From assembly GCA_000470055.1 (NCBI GenBank), contig HG326877.1, positions 546,735-610,734 on the forward strand: DNA of 64,000 bases. The letters run 5' to 3'. Made by a program: the position numbers and the translations under genes. Source of the DNA: Campylobacter coli 76339. GTDB taxonomy: Bacteria; Campylobacterota; Campylobacteria; Campylobacterales; Campylobacteraceae. Shown here piece after piece: positions 43,034 to 52,165 of this stretch (the stretch's first letter is position 1; each line of letters opens with the position of its first letter). Under the pieces are notes generated by a model. The model was not told the DNA's origin, ran no database searches, and was given only the letters and a program-made list of their open reading frames with translations.

Positions 43034-44182
43034 ATGATAAATACCAAATTTCAAACTCCAGCTTATATTTTGGAGGAAGATAAATTAAGAAGAAATTGTG
43101 AAATTTTAGCAAATGTTGGTGAAAAAAGCGGAGCTAAAGTGCTTTTAGCTCTAAAAGGTTTTGCTTTTTCAGGGGCGATGAAGATTGTAGGCGAGTATCT
43201 TAAAGGCTGTACTTGTAGCGGGCTTTGGGAAGCAAAATTTGCTAAAGAATATATGGATAAAGAAATTCATACTTATTCGCCTGCTTTCAAAGAAGATGAA
43301 ATGAGTGAGATTGCTCATTTGTCTCATCATATTGTTTTTAATTCTTTGTATCAATTTGATAAATTTAAATCCTTATGTACTAATAACTCCTTAGGACTTC
43401 GTTGCAATTTAGAATTTTCTTTTGCCCCTAAAGAGCTTTATAACCCTTGTGGGAAATACTCTAGACTAGGGATTTTAAGCAAGGATTTAGAAAATTTTGA
43501 TTTAAGCGGAGTAGAAGGACTTCATTTTCATGCGCTTTGCGAAGAGAGTGCGGATGCCTTAGAAGCTGTTTTAAAGGTTTTTGAAGAGAAATTTGGCAAA
43601 TGGATTAAACAGATGAAATGGGTCAATTTTGGCGGAGGTCATCATATCACAAAACAGGGCTATGATATCCAAAAAATCATCACTCTTTGTAAGAATTTTA
43701 GTGATAAATATGGCGTGCAAGTTTATCTTGAGCCAGGAGAAGCTGTGGGTTGGCAAAGTGGAGTTTTAGTAGCAAGCGTAGTGGATATAGTTGAAAATGA
43801 GAAAAGAATTGCTATTTTAGATACTTCAAGCGAAGCTCATATGCCTGATACTATCATCATGCCTTATACGAGCGAGGTTTTAAATGCTAGAATTTTGGCA
43901 ACAAGAGAAAATGAAAAAATTTCAGATTTAAAAGAAAATGAATTTGCTTATTTGCTTACAGGAAATACTTGTTTGGCCGGAGATGTGATGGGAGAATACG
44001 CCTTTAAAGAGGAATTAAAACGCGGAGATAGGGTGGTATTTTTAGATCAAATTCATTATTCTATAGTAAAAAACACAACTTTTAATGGCATAAGACTTCC
44101 AAATTTAATGCTTTTAAATTCCAAAAATGAACTTGAAATGATAAGAGAATTTTCTTACAAGGATTATTCTTTAAGAAATTAA
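43034..44182 (+). CDS. nspC: Carboxynorspermidine / carboxyspermidine decarboxylase
   Basis: 382-aa PLP enzyme of the alanine racemase-fold decarboxylases, catalysing the last step of the carboxyspermidine polyamine route used by Campylobacter. The PLP Lys is in VLLALKGFAFSG, VEGLHFHALCEES and WVNFGGGHHITKQGYD bind phosphate, and LTGNTCLAGDVMGEY carries the late catalytic Cys. AAAAGGAAG precedes the ATG. A monocistronic gene (Cj1515c equivalent). Confidence 0.94.
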   Translation: MINTKFQTPAYILEEDKLRRNCEILANVGEKSGAKVLLALKGFAFSGAMKIVGEYLKGCTCSGLWEAKFAKEYMDKEIHTYSPAFKEDEMSEIAHLSHHIVFNSLYQFDKFKSLCTNNSLGLRCNLEFSFAPKELYNPCGKYSRLGILSKDLENFDLSGVEGLHFHALCEESADALEAVLKVFEEKFGKWIKQMKWVNFGGGHHITKQGYDIQKIITLCKNFSDKYGVQVYLEPGEAVGWQSGVLVASVVDIVENEKRIAILDTSSEAHMPDTIIMPYTSEVLNARILATRENEKISDLKENEFAYLLTGNTCLAGDVMGEYAFKEELKRGDRVVFLDQIHYSIVKNTTFNGIRLPNLMLLNSKNELEMIREFSYKDYSLRN

Positions 44183-44517
44183 AAATTTTTTTGGAAGAAT
44201 AATTTTATTATTTCTTTTTAGCATAAAATATTTTTTAAACAACAAAATGAAAGTTTTGTTTTTTGAGCTTAAATATTTTATGCAACTTTTTTATAAAAAC
44301 CTTATCAAGATACTATTTTATAGGCTTTTAAGGATAGATTCTATTTTTTCATATCAGGCAGATTTTTAAGAGAAATTCAGTTCCTTTTAAAACAAATCAT
44401 ACTAAGATAAATTAGTCAGAAATAAGGATTAAGAAGGAAAATTAGGTGTAATTTGCATAATATTATTTTGCAAATTATTTTAAATGGCAAATCTTCAAAA
44501 ATTTGAATGAGTTAAAA
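44183..44517. other. 335-bp intergenic region before the fdh operon
   Basis: No gene seen. A terminator-like hairpin AACAAAA / TTTTGTT (44241-44260) followed by T-run probably ends nspC. The remainder should hold the fdh operon promoter; several AT-rich -10-like boxes are present (for example TATTAT near 44461), but none stands out and I could not find a clear ModE-type palindrome. Confidence 0.55.
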
Positions 44518-45219
44518 ATGGATTTAGAAAAACTAAGATTAGCTAGAAGTCTTTATTATCAGTGCTTAGGAGAACTTTTTGTTTTTTCATTTTCTGAAAA
44601 TAGATTGTGCAATTTAAAAGCTTATTTAGAAGCTATGCAAGAAGGTTTATTTGATGAAGGTTTAAGAACGAGTTTTGAAATTTTACTCTGTAATTTAAAA
44701 GATGTGCAAGATCTTCAAGCATTTTATAAAGAATACGATGAGCTTTTTTTAGCACTTAAAAATACTATTCCTATGACTTTTTCTTACATAGAAGAAGGCT
44801 TTGAAAATTCAAAAGCATTGCTTAATGTGAGACAGATTTTAGCTAAAAGTAAAGTCCGCCGCAATGAAAAGATTTTTAAAGAAGCTGAAGATAGTGTAGG
44901 ATTTTGTTTTATTTTGATGAGTGAATTTCTAAAAAACAAGGAAGATGAACTTGCTAAGGCATTGTTTGAAAAAGTCATCAATCAAGGCATTGATGAATTT
45001 TTAATGCTTATTTTTTCAAATTCAAGAGCAAAGCTTTATAAAGAGATAGCAAATATCGCTGCGCAGTTTATAGAATTTGAAAGATATTGTTTTGAACTTG
45101 AAAAACCTACCACAAAACCTTCTAAAAAAGTTCAAAATGATTTATCTCGTTCTGAATTTTTAAGAAGAGAAGCAAACAAACAAAGGAGATCTCGTGAAAA
45201 ATCGCAGGGAATTTCTTAA
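44518..45219 (+). CDS. TorD/DmsD-like chaperone for formate dehydrogenase
   Basis: 233-aa helical protein resembling the TorD family of redox enzyme maturation chaperones. YEELFLALKN-like and MTFSYIEEGFENSKAL segments correspond to the family's conserved P/H-x-x-Y-region, and the late SEFLKNKEDELAKALFEKVI helix fits. It probably holds the Tat signal of FdhA until cofactors are inserted. I use the ATG at 44518; an in-frame TTG 15 bp upstream is the alternative. It overlaps the small Tat protein gene by 26 bp. Equivalent to Cj1514c. Confidence 0.78.
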   Translation: MDLEKLRLARSLYYQCLGELFVFSFSENRLCNLKAYLEAMQEGLFDEGLRTSFEILLCNLKDVQDLQAFYKEYDELFLALKNTIPMTFSYIEEGFENSKALLNVRQILAKSKVRRNEKIFKEAEDSVGFCFILMSEFLKNKEDELAKALFEKVINQGIDEFLMLIFSNSRAKLYKEIANIAAQFIEFERYCFELEKPTTKPSKKVQNDLSRSEFLRREANKQRRSREKSQGIS

Positions 45220-45385
45220 AAAATCTGCCATTGCTTTGGGTACTGCAAGTCTTTTAGGCGGTGCAAGTATAGCTTTTGGGCAAGATGAAGAAAGAAAAGA
45301 TCTTGTTAAGGGCAAAAGCAAAAAGAAAGAAGTGCTTTATCAAAGAAGTGCTAATTGGGAAAAATATTATATGAGGGCTGAATAA
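45194..45385 (+). CDS. Small Tat-signal formate dehydrogenase accessory protein
   Basis: 63-aa protein starting at GTG after a strong AAAGGAG. MKNRREFLKKSAIALGTASLLGGASIAFG is a Tat signal (twin Arg at 4-5, given here only to show its form up to the hydrophobic core). The mature part is just ~30 charged residues ending ANWEKYYMRAE. Such small twin-arginine proteins commonly precede fdhA in epsilonproteobacteria; the role is unknown. It overlaps the chaperone gene by 26 bp and fdhA by 1 bp (TAATG), so translation is coupled. Confidence 0.85.
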   Translation: MKNRREFLKKSAIALGTASLLGGASIAFGQDEERKDLVKGKSKKKEVLYQRSANWEKYYMRAE

Positions 45386-48189
45386 TGTCAAGTATGAATG
45401 AAACTATCAAGCTTAATCGCCGTTCTTTTCTTAAAATGGCCGCGCTTTCAAGTTTGGCAAGTCCGTTGCTAGCTAGAAGTGAAACCTTAAGAGAAGCAAA
45501 TGCGGATGAATTAAAAGAAGCTTATGAAGGAAGTCAAAAGATTAAGAGTGTATGTACCGCATGTTCTGTAGGCTGTGGAATTATCGCAGAGGTTCAAAAC
45601 GGAGTGTGGTTACGTCAAGAAATCGCACAAGATCACCCTGTTAGCTCAGGAGGTCATTGCTGTAAGGGTTCTGATATGATCGATATGGTGCGTTCTCATG
45701 TGCGTTTAAAATATCCTATGAAAAAAGAAAACGGAGAATGGAAACGCATTTCTTACGAACAAGCTTTAAGTGAAATCGGAGAAAAGTTAGCGGGCTATCG
45801 CAAAGAAAATCCAGAAAGCGTTATGTTTTTAGGCTCTGCAAAACTAAATAATGAACAAGCTTATTATATAAGAAAATTCGCAGCATTTTTTGGAACTAAT
45901 AATATAGATCATCAAGCTAGAATTTGACACAGCGCAACAGTCGCCGGTGTGGCGAATACATTTGGTTATGGCGCTATGACAAACCATCTTGGAGATATTC
46001 AAAGAAGTAAATGTATTATTATCATTGGAGCAAATCCAGCGGTAAATCACCCTGTAGGTTTTAGACACTTCTTAAAAGCAAAAGAAAAAGGTGCTAAGCT
46101 TATCGTTGTAGATCCTAGATTTACAAAGAGTGCAGCAAAAGCAGATATTTATGCAAGAATTCGTCCAGGTACTGATATTGCTTTCATGTATGGAATGTTA
46201 AAAATCATTTTTGATGAAGGTTTAGAAGATACAAAATACATCAATGAAAGAGTTTTTGGTATCGATAAAATTCGTGAAGAAGCTGCAAAATGGACTGCCG
46301 AAGAAGTAGAAAATGTAACAGGAATTTCTAAAGAACTCCTTATTCAAATCACTCATGAAGTAGCTAAAAATAAACCGACTACATTGATTTGGGCTATGGG
46401 TTTAACTCAGCATTCTGTAGGAACCTCAAATACCCGTTTAGCTCCTATAGTGCAAATGGTTCTAGGAAATATAGGTAAATTTGGTGGCGGGGTAAATATT
46501 TTACGCGGGCACGATAATGTACAAGGTGCTTCAGATATGGCCTGTTTGAGTGAAAATTTACCAGGTTATTACCCTTTAAATGAAGCGACTTGGAGATATT
46601 ATGCTAAGATTTGGGGCGTTGATTATGAGTGGCTTTTAGGAAATTTCGTAAGTAAAGATTGGATGCATAAAACCGGACTTTCACTTGCTAGGTGGTGGGC
46701 TGCAGCTTTAAATGGCAAAGATGGAAATGATAAAGTGGATAATGCAGGAACGCCTTTAAAAGCTTTAGTGGTAATGGGAAATGGTATCACTTCAACTGCG
46801 CAACAAGCTAAAGTTAAGGAAGGTTTGGAAGCTTTAGAACTTTTAGTTTTGGCTGATCCTTTTGTAAATGAGGCGGGAATTATCGCAGAAAAAAAAGATG
46901 GAATTTATCTTTTACCTGCTGCAACACAGTTTGAAACAAGCGGAAGTGTAACAGCTACAAATCGTAGCGGACAATGGAGATTTAAGGTTATAGATCCACT
47001 TTATGAAAGCAAAGAAGATCAAGAAATTCTATTTGAGCTTGCTAAAAAGTTAGGTTTTTATGAGGACTTTACTAAAACCTTGCGTGATGAAAATGGTAAG
47101 ATCGTTTGGCCTGAAAATGCTACAAGAGAAATTGCAAGAGCGGTTAGAAGTATAGGGCTTAATGGTTGGAGTCCTGAAAGACTTAAAAATCATACCTTGT
47201 ATTGGGATAAATTCGATGAGGTAACTTTAGAGGGTAAAGATGAGTTAGCAGGTGAATACTACGGGCTTCCTTGGCCTTGTTGGACTGATAAACACCCAGG
47301 CTCACCAGTACTTTATAATACCGATATCGAAGTAGCAAAAGGCGGTATGGGCTTTAGAAATAATTTCGGACTTGAGTATCAAGGTGAAAATTTATTGGCT
47401 AAAAATGCTCCGATCAATTCGCCTATAGATACAGGCTATCCGCAAATCACTAAAGATAATATAGAAAAAGTTTTAGGTATTACCTTAAGCACTGAAGAAA
47501 AAGAAAAAATGGGCAAAACTTGGTCTTATGATGATAGCAATATCATAGCGACTAAATGTATGGAAAAAGGTATAGTTCCTTATGGAAATGCTAAAGCTAG
47601 AGCAGTGGTTTGGACCTTTAAAGATCAAATTCCACTTCACCGTGAACCGCTTCATTCTCCAAGAAATGATTTGGTGCAAAAATATCCTAGTTTTGAGGAT
47701 CAAAAAGCGCTTTATCGTGTGGATACGAAATTTATCTCTGTGCAAAAGGCTAAGGATTATTCTAAAGAATTCCCACTCAACCTAGTTACAGCAAGACTTG
47801 TAAATTTAAATGGTGCAGGTATGGAAAATAGAGCTTCAATGTATCTTACTCGCTTGACACCTGAGATGTTTTGTGAGATAAATCCTGAGCTTGCAAGCGA
47901 GCAAAAAATTAAAGCAGGGGATATGATTTGGGTACATTCTCCAGAAGGAACTAAAATTCATGTGAGAGTAAAGCTCAATCCAGGTGTAGCAAAAGATATG
48001 ATTTTCTTACCTTTCCATTTTACAGGTGTGATGCAAGGTGTGGATTTAACACACAATTTCCCTAAAGGAACTAAACCTTATGCAAGTGGAGAAAGTGCAA
48101 ATACAGTTACAAATTATGGTTATGACATTATGTGTCAAATTCCTGAAACCAAGGGCGGCTTATGCCGTATCTCAAAAGATGGGGTGTAA
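45385..48189 (+). CDS. fdhA: Formate dehydrogenase catalytic subunit, selenocysteine-containing
   Basis: 934-aa periplasmic Mo/W-bisPGD enzyme oxidising formate to CO2. The frame contains an in-frame TGA at 45925-45927, read as selenocysteine (residue 181): NIDHQARI-Sec-HSATVAGVANTFG. Homologues have Sec or Cys at this place and the frame continues without loss. Tat signal NRRSFLKMAALSSLA, then a [4Fe-4S] motif CTACSVGCGIIAEV with the fourth Cys in GGHCCKG. Later come the pterin-site strings WAMGLTQHSVGTSN and GKFGGGVNILRGHDNVQGASD (parts shown). A SECIS-like hairpin follows the TGA. Operon: chaperone, small Tat protein, fdhA, fdhB, fdhC. Formate is a main electron donor for C. jejuni. Confidence 0.97.
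45928..45960 (+). promoter_or_regulatory. Putative SECIS element of fdhA
   Basis: Hairpin TCGCC-GGTGT-GGCGA (45941-45955), 13 bases after the TGA. A short GC stem with a loop starting GG at this distance is as expected for SelB recognition in bacterial selenoprotein mRNAs. Confidence 0.78.
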
Positions 48190-48192
48190 AAG

Positions 48193-48834
48193 ATGAGTAA
48201 GGTAAATTTTGCAAATTTAGAAAAAGAACGCTTGAAATTCTTTTGTGACAATGAGCGTTGTATTGATTGTAATGGATGTTCGGTAGCTTGTGATGAAGCG
48301 CATGAGCTTCCTATCAATATCCGTCGTCGTCGTGTCATCACCCTTAATGAAGGGGTACAAGGAAAAGAAGTTTCTACTTCGATTTCTTGTATGCATTGTG
48401 ATGATGCACCTTGTGCTATAGTTTGCCCTGTGGATTGTTTTTATATCCGTGCAGATGGTATTGTTTTACACGATAAAGAAATTTGTATAGGTTGTGGTTA
48501 TTGTCTTTACGCTTGTCCTTTTGGTGCTCCACAATTTCCAAAAGATAGCGTATTTGGTAACAAAGGCATTATGGATAAATGTACGATGTGTGCAGGTGGA
48601 CCTGAAAGTACAAATTCGGAAAAAGAAAGAGAGCTTTATGGACAAAATCGTATTGCTGAAGGAAAAGTGCCTGTATGTGCAGCTATGTGCTCAACTAAAG
48701 CACTTTTAGTAGGTGAAAGCTCTAAGATAGAAGAAATTTATCATAGTAGATTGCAAAGTAGGGGTTATGGAATTGCTAATCCTTCGCAAAGTATAGAATG
48801 GAAAATTGCTTACATAGGAAAGGAACGCTTATGA
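48193..48834 (+). CDS. fdhB: Formate dehydrogenase iron-sulphur subunit
   Basis: 213-aa electron-transfer subunit with four [4Fe-4S] clusters. Cys clusters are CDNERCIDCNGCSVAC, CMHCDDAPCAIVCPVDC, CIGCGYCLYACPFG and a later CTMCAG with CAAMCSTKAL. It transfers electrons from FdhA to the cytochrome b subunit. It begins 3 bp after the fdhA stop and overlaps fdhC by 4 bp (ATGA). No signal peptide, so it is exported with FdhA as a complex through Tat. Confidence 0.96.
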   Translation: MSKVNFANLEKERLKFFCDNERCIDCNGCSVACDEAHELPINIRRRRVITLNEGVQGKEVSTSISCMHCDDAPCAIVCPVDCFYIRADGIVLHDKEICIGCGYCLYACPFGAPQFPKDSVFGNKGIMDKCTMCAGGPESTNSEKERELYGQNRIAEGKVPVCAAMCSTKALLVGESSKIEEIYHSRLQSRGYGIANPSQSIEWKIAYIGKERL

Positions 48835-49763
48835 AAAAAATATTGATAACACTTTTAAGCACTTTTGTAAGTTTGTTTGCCTATGGCAGTGAACGAATGG
48901 GACAAGATACACAAATTTGGGATTTTCATCGTATTACAAATATTCCAAATTATGATACTTTTGGTAAGCTTTGGACAACTTTGCAAGGTGAGTATATAGC
49001 TACTATAGCTTTGATTGCAATCATTGCAGTTCTTTCAGCTTTTGCTTTGCATTATATGGTGATAGGTCCAAAACAATTTTCTCATGATGGAAAGAAAATT
49101 TATGCCTTTTCTTTATTTGAAAGAATTTTTCATTTTATCGCGGCTATTTCGTGGGTGATTTTGGTACCTACGGGTTTTGTGATGATGTTTGGTGCAACTT
49201 TTGGAGGCGGCGTATTTGTAAGAGTATGTAAAAACTTACATGCTTTTGCAACGATTTTATTTATCATTTCTATCATTCCTATGTTTTTATGGTGGATAAA
49301 AAGAATGCTTCCTGCTAGTTATGATATCAGATGGATGATGATAGTGGGTGGTTATCTAAGCAAGGTAAAGCGCCCTGTTCCTGCGGGTAAATTTAACTTT
49401 GGGCAAAAGTCTTGGTATTATATTGCCGTGTTTGGTGGATTTTTGATGATTATTACAGGCGGCTTTATGTATTTCCTTGATTTTAATTCTACTGCTATTC
49501 AAGGTCTTTTTGGTTTAACACAAATTGAGCTTTTAAGACTTTCAGCTATTATTCATAATTTCTTAGGAATCATTTGTGCAGTATTCTTTGGAATTCACAT
49601 TTATATGGCGGTATTTGCCATTAAAGGAAGTATTCATTCTATGGTAAGTGGATATAAAGAAGAAGAAGAGGTTTATATCTTGCATAGCTATTGGTATAAA
49701 GAATTAAGCAGCAAAAAACAAATCGAACCTAGTTTTTCTTACGATCCTAATGTAAAAATTTAA
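48831..49763 (+). CDS. fdhC: Formate dehydrogenase cytochrome b subunit
   Basis: 310-aa membrane subunit with a signal-like N-terminus (MKKILITLLSTFVSLFAYG) and four main helices. Conserved His in FERIFHFIAAISW, NLHAFATILF and IHNFLGIICAVFFGIHIYM bind two b haems. It passes electrons to menaquinone. I start at 48831, where AAAGGAA precedes the ATG and overlaps the fdhB stop; a longer in-frame start lies inside fdhB. Confidence 0.94.
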   Translation: MKKILITLLSTFVSLFAYGSERMGQDTQIWDFHRITNIPNYDTFGKLWTTLQGEYIATIALIAIIAVLSAFALHYMVIGPKQFSHDGKKIYAFSLFERIFHFIAAISWVILVPTGFVMMFGATFGGGVFVRVCKNLHAFATILFIISIIPMFLWWIKRMLPASYDIRWMMIVGGYLSKVKRPVPAGKFNFGQKSWYYIAVFGGFLMIITGGFMYFLDFNSTAIQGLFGLTQIELLRLSAIIHNFLGIICAVFFGIHIYMAVFAIKGSIHSMVSGYKEEEEVYILHSYWYKELSSKKQIEPSFSYDPNVKI

Positions 49764-49773
49764 ATTTTACTCT

Positions 49774-49816
49774 GTGAAAATCTTTTAAAATTTTTAGGAG
49801 ATTTTCACAAATTTTT
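49774..49816 (+). terminator. fdh operon terminator
   Basis: Stem GTGAAAATCT / AGATTTTCAC (perfect, 10 bp) with a 15-base loop, followed by AAATTTTT, just after fdhC. Confidence 0.85.
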
Positions 49817-49948
49817 AAGTCCAAAATTTATAAAAAATACTTTTAATTATCAAAAATGCATAAAATGAAATGCCTATATTTTCATATATTTCTTATAATT
49901 ATATTTTTTTGATATAATACTTTTATAATTTTAATTTATACTAAAGAG

Positions 49949-50737
49949 ATGACAATGGAACCCTTATTTACAACTCAAATTTTAAAATACAAAGGCAAAG
50001 ATTTATTTACTTGTGATGATACTTTAGTGCGTGAAATCAAGCTTGAAATTTTTATCAATGATGAAAAAGTAGGCGCTTTAATGGCAACTCCTGTAGATGA
50101 GCAAGCTTTAGCAGTAGGATACTTAATGAGTGAAAATATCATTGCTAAGGTATCTGATATAAAGAGTATAGAAACTAAAGATGATGGCATGAGTGTGCAT
50201 ATCAAAGCTAAGATTGATAAAGAAAATCTAGCCAAGCTGAATGCCGAAGGTGTGGTGATAAGTGGTTGTGGTAGAGCTCATACGGCCAATATTGACCCAC
50301 AAAGCATAGAAGCAAGTAAAATTACAAGTGAGGCAAAATTTAATAAAGATGAAATTTTAAAACAAATGAGTGAATTTTATACTCAATGCGATCTTTACGA
50401 AAAAACAGGTTGTGTGCATACAGCTAAACTTTTTGTTGATAAAGACACTTTTTTTATAGGCGAGGATATAGCCCAACACAATACCATAGATAAAGCCTTA
50501 GGAAAGGCAAGGCTTGCAGGAGTAGAGCTTAGTAAATGTTTTTTAATGGTTAGCGGAAGACTAAGTTCTGAAATGGTGGCTAAAGCAGTGATGCATAAAA
50601 TTCCTGTTCTTATTTCGCGTACAGCCCCTACTTGTTTAGGTGTGATGATAGCAAGAAAATTTGATTTAACGCTTTGTGGCTTTGCAAGGGGTGAAAATAT
50701 CAATATTTATAGTGGAGAAAATAGAATCAATGGATAA
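49949..50737 (+). CDS. fdhD: Formate dehydrogenase maturation sulphurtransferase FdhD
   Basis: 262-aa protein needed to sulphurate the Mo/W cofactor of formate dehydrogenase. Fold signatures: ALMATPVDEQALAVGYLMSENII at the N-terminal side, DIAQHNTIDKALGKA and the late SRTAPTCLGVMIARKFDLTLCGFARG. The loop that in E. coli carries the CxxC pair reads ISGCGRAHT here, with a single Cys. The start could equally be the ATG at 49955, two codons in. It overlaps modE by 8 bp, pairing cofactor maturation with Mo/W regulation. Confidence 0.93.
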   Translation: MTMEPLFTTQILKYKGKDLFTCDDTLVREIKLEIFINDEKVGALMATPVDEQALAVGYLMSENIIAKVSDIKSIETKDDGMSVHIKAKIDKENLAKLNAEGVVISGCGRAHTANIDPQSIEASKITSEAKFNKDEILKQMSEFYTQCDLYEKTGCVHTAKLFVDKDTFFIGEDIAQHNTIDKALGKARLAGVELSKCFLMVSGRLSSEMVAKAVMHKIPVLISRTAPTCLGVMIARKFDLTLCGFARGENINIYSGENRING

Positions 50738-51461
50738 AAATAAAGAAATACTAGCTTATATGAAAGAGCTTTTAAATAGCAATGAAAAGCTTGATTGTGG
50801 AACGGCTTTTAAAATCGCTAAAAAATTTGATGTAGCTATAGAAGAGATAGGTAAAATAGCAGATATCAATGGAATTCGCATTGATAATTGTGAGCTTGGG
50901 CAATTTGGCCATCTTGATTTTGAAAAAGCAAAAATAGAAGTTTTAAGAAGTGTAGAATCTAGCTTGGACGAAAAGCGTAAAATTTTTTGTAAAGATGCAA
51001 GAAATATTGCCAAAGAGGGTTGTGGATTAAAATCCATGCGTTCTGCTTTAAAAGCATATAAAATCGATGTAAAATATTGCCAACTTGGTTGTTTTAAAGA
51101 AAAAAAAGGCAAGCAGTTTGTAGTTAGGACTAAGACTTGGATAGAAAATGCAGACGGAGATTTGCTTTTTGGAAAAGGAAAAACCGAGCTTTTAGAACTC
51201 ATAGGACAAACAGGAAGTTTGCTTCATGCTTCAAAACTTATGGGGATAAATTATAAAAAAGCTTGGATGCATTTACAAGTTTTACAAAAAAATTCTCAAG
51301 AAATTTTAGTAAGTTCAAGACAAGGTCGCTCTAAAGAGTCAGGCACTAAACTTACACCAAGGGCTATGGAGCTTATGGAAAATTATGCTACTTTGCAAAA
51401 AGATATCGAAGAATATGCCAATAAGCGTTTTAAAGAATTATTTTTTAAGCATAAAAAATAA
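50730..51461 (+). CDS. modE: ModE-like molybdate/tungstate regulator with duplicated N-terminal Cys module
   Basis: 243-aa regulator. The C-terminal ~100 residues are a ModE winged helix: GKTELLELIGQTGSLLHASKLMGINYKKAW (shown in part), then VSSRQGRSKESGTKLTPRAMEL. There are no Mop ligand domains. The N-terminal part holds two related units, C23-x2-A-x2-KIAK ending CELGQFG (54-60) and C87-x2-A-x2-IAK ending YCQLGCF (116-122). These Cys-rich units may bind metal or regulate activity; unknown. I start at 50730 (GGAG upstream), overlapping fdhD by 8 bp. C. jejuni ModE is reported to control mod/tup transport genes. Confidence 0.88.
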   Translation: MDKNKEILAYMKELLNSNEKLDCGTAFKIAKKFDVAIEEIGKIADINGIRIDNCELGQFGHLDFEKAKIEVLRSVESSLDEKRKIFCKDARNIAKEGCGLKSMRSALKAYKIDVKYCQLGCFKEKKGKQFVVRTKTWIENADGDLLFGKGKTELLELIGQTGSLLHASKLMGINYKKAWMHLQVLQKNSQEILVSSRQGRSKESGTKLTPRAMELMENYATLQKDIEEYANKRFKELFFKHKK

Positions 51462-51488
51462 TTGCTAGGTTTGGTTTTGTAATTTTAA

Positions 51489-51520
51489 ATGCAAGTAATT
51501 TTAATAAACTTGCATCTTTC
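51489..51520 (+). terminator. fdhD-modE terminator
   Basis: Perfect 8-bp stem ATGCAAGT / ACTTGCAT with an 11-base loop, followed by CTTTCCTT. Confidence 0.75.
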
Positions 51521-51585
51521 CTTGATTTAAAGACAAAAAAAGCAAGAAAGTATTATTATTTTGTTTATTAAATGAAGGAGAAATA

Positions 51586-52158
51586 ATGAGAATTGATTGT
51601 AGAAATCTCGAGTGTCCTAAGCCTATTGTTGAGACAAAAAAAGCACTCCAAAATCTTCAAAATAATGAAATTTTAGAAATTGTATTAAATTCTGTTATTT
51701 CTAAAAATAATGTTTTGAAATTTTTAACTTCTTTGAATTTGCATGCTGATGTTGAAGAAAATAATAATGAATTTTATATAAGAGTAAAAAAACAAGAACT
51801 CGATTTTTCCAAAGCTAGTACAGATGAATATAATGTTTTATTTTTAAAGACAGACAAAGTAGGCGATGGCAAATTAGGAGAAAATTTACTTGTAGGTTTT
51901 TTAAGTACTTTAAAAAATGTAGAAAATATCCCGAGTAAAATTCTTTGTGTCAATGAAAGTGTTTTTATCAATGTAGATGAGGGTCATAGAGCTCATTTGG
52001 CAATGAAAGAACTTGAAAAATTAGGTGTTGAGATTATAAGCTGTGGAGCTTGTTTAGAATTTTTTGGAAAAAGCAAGGAGCTTAAGATAGGAAGCATTGG
52101 CAATGCTTATGAGATTTTAAATGAGCTTTGTGGCAAGGCAAAAATCATCACTTTATAA
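51586..52158 (+). CDS. yedF: YedF-type selenium metabolism protein (TusA + DsrE domains)
   Basis: 190-aa two-domain protein. Residues 1-70 are a TusA fold with CRNLECPKPIVETKKAL, where the Cys-Pro pair is the sulphur/selenium carrier site. Residues ~85-190 are DsrE-like (YNVLFLKTDKVGDGKLGENLLVGF, then GVEIISCGACLEFFG). This fusion is typically linked to selenium supply. It ends 7 bp before selD, which supports that role. AAGGAGA precedes the ATG. Equivalent to Cj1505c. Confidence 0.88.
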   Translation: MRIDCRNLECPKPIVETKKALQNLQNNEILEIVLNSVISKNNVLKFLTSLNLHADVEENNNEFYIRVKKQELDFSKASTDEYNVLFLKTDKVGDGKLGENLLVGFLSTLKNVENIPSKILCVNESVFINVDEGHRAHLAMKELEKLGVEIISCGACLEFFGKSKELKIGSIGNAYEILNELCGKAKIITL

Positions 52159-52165
52159 GGAAAAT

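Noticed and set aside
45925-45927. Stop codon splitting fdhA into two frames (possible pseudogene)
   Set aside because: The TGA sits at the known selenocysteine position, the frame continues unchanged with conserved sequence, a hairpin follows, and selC and selD are present.
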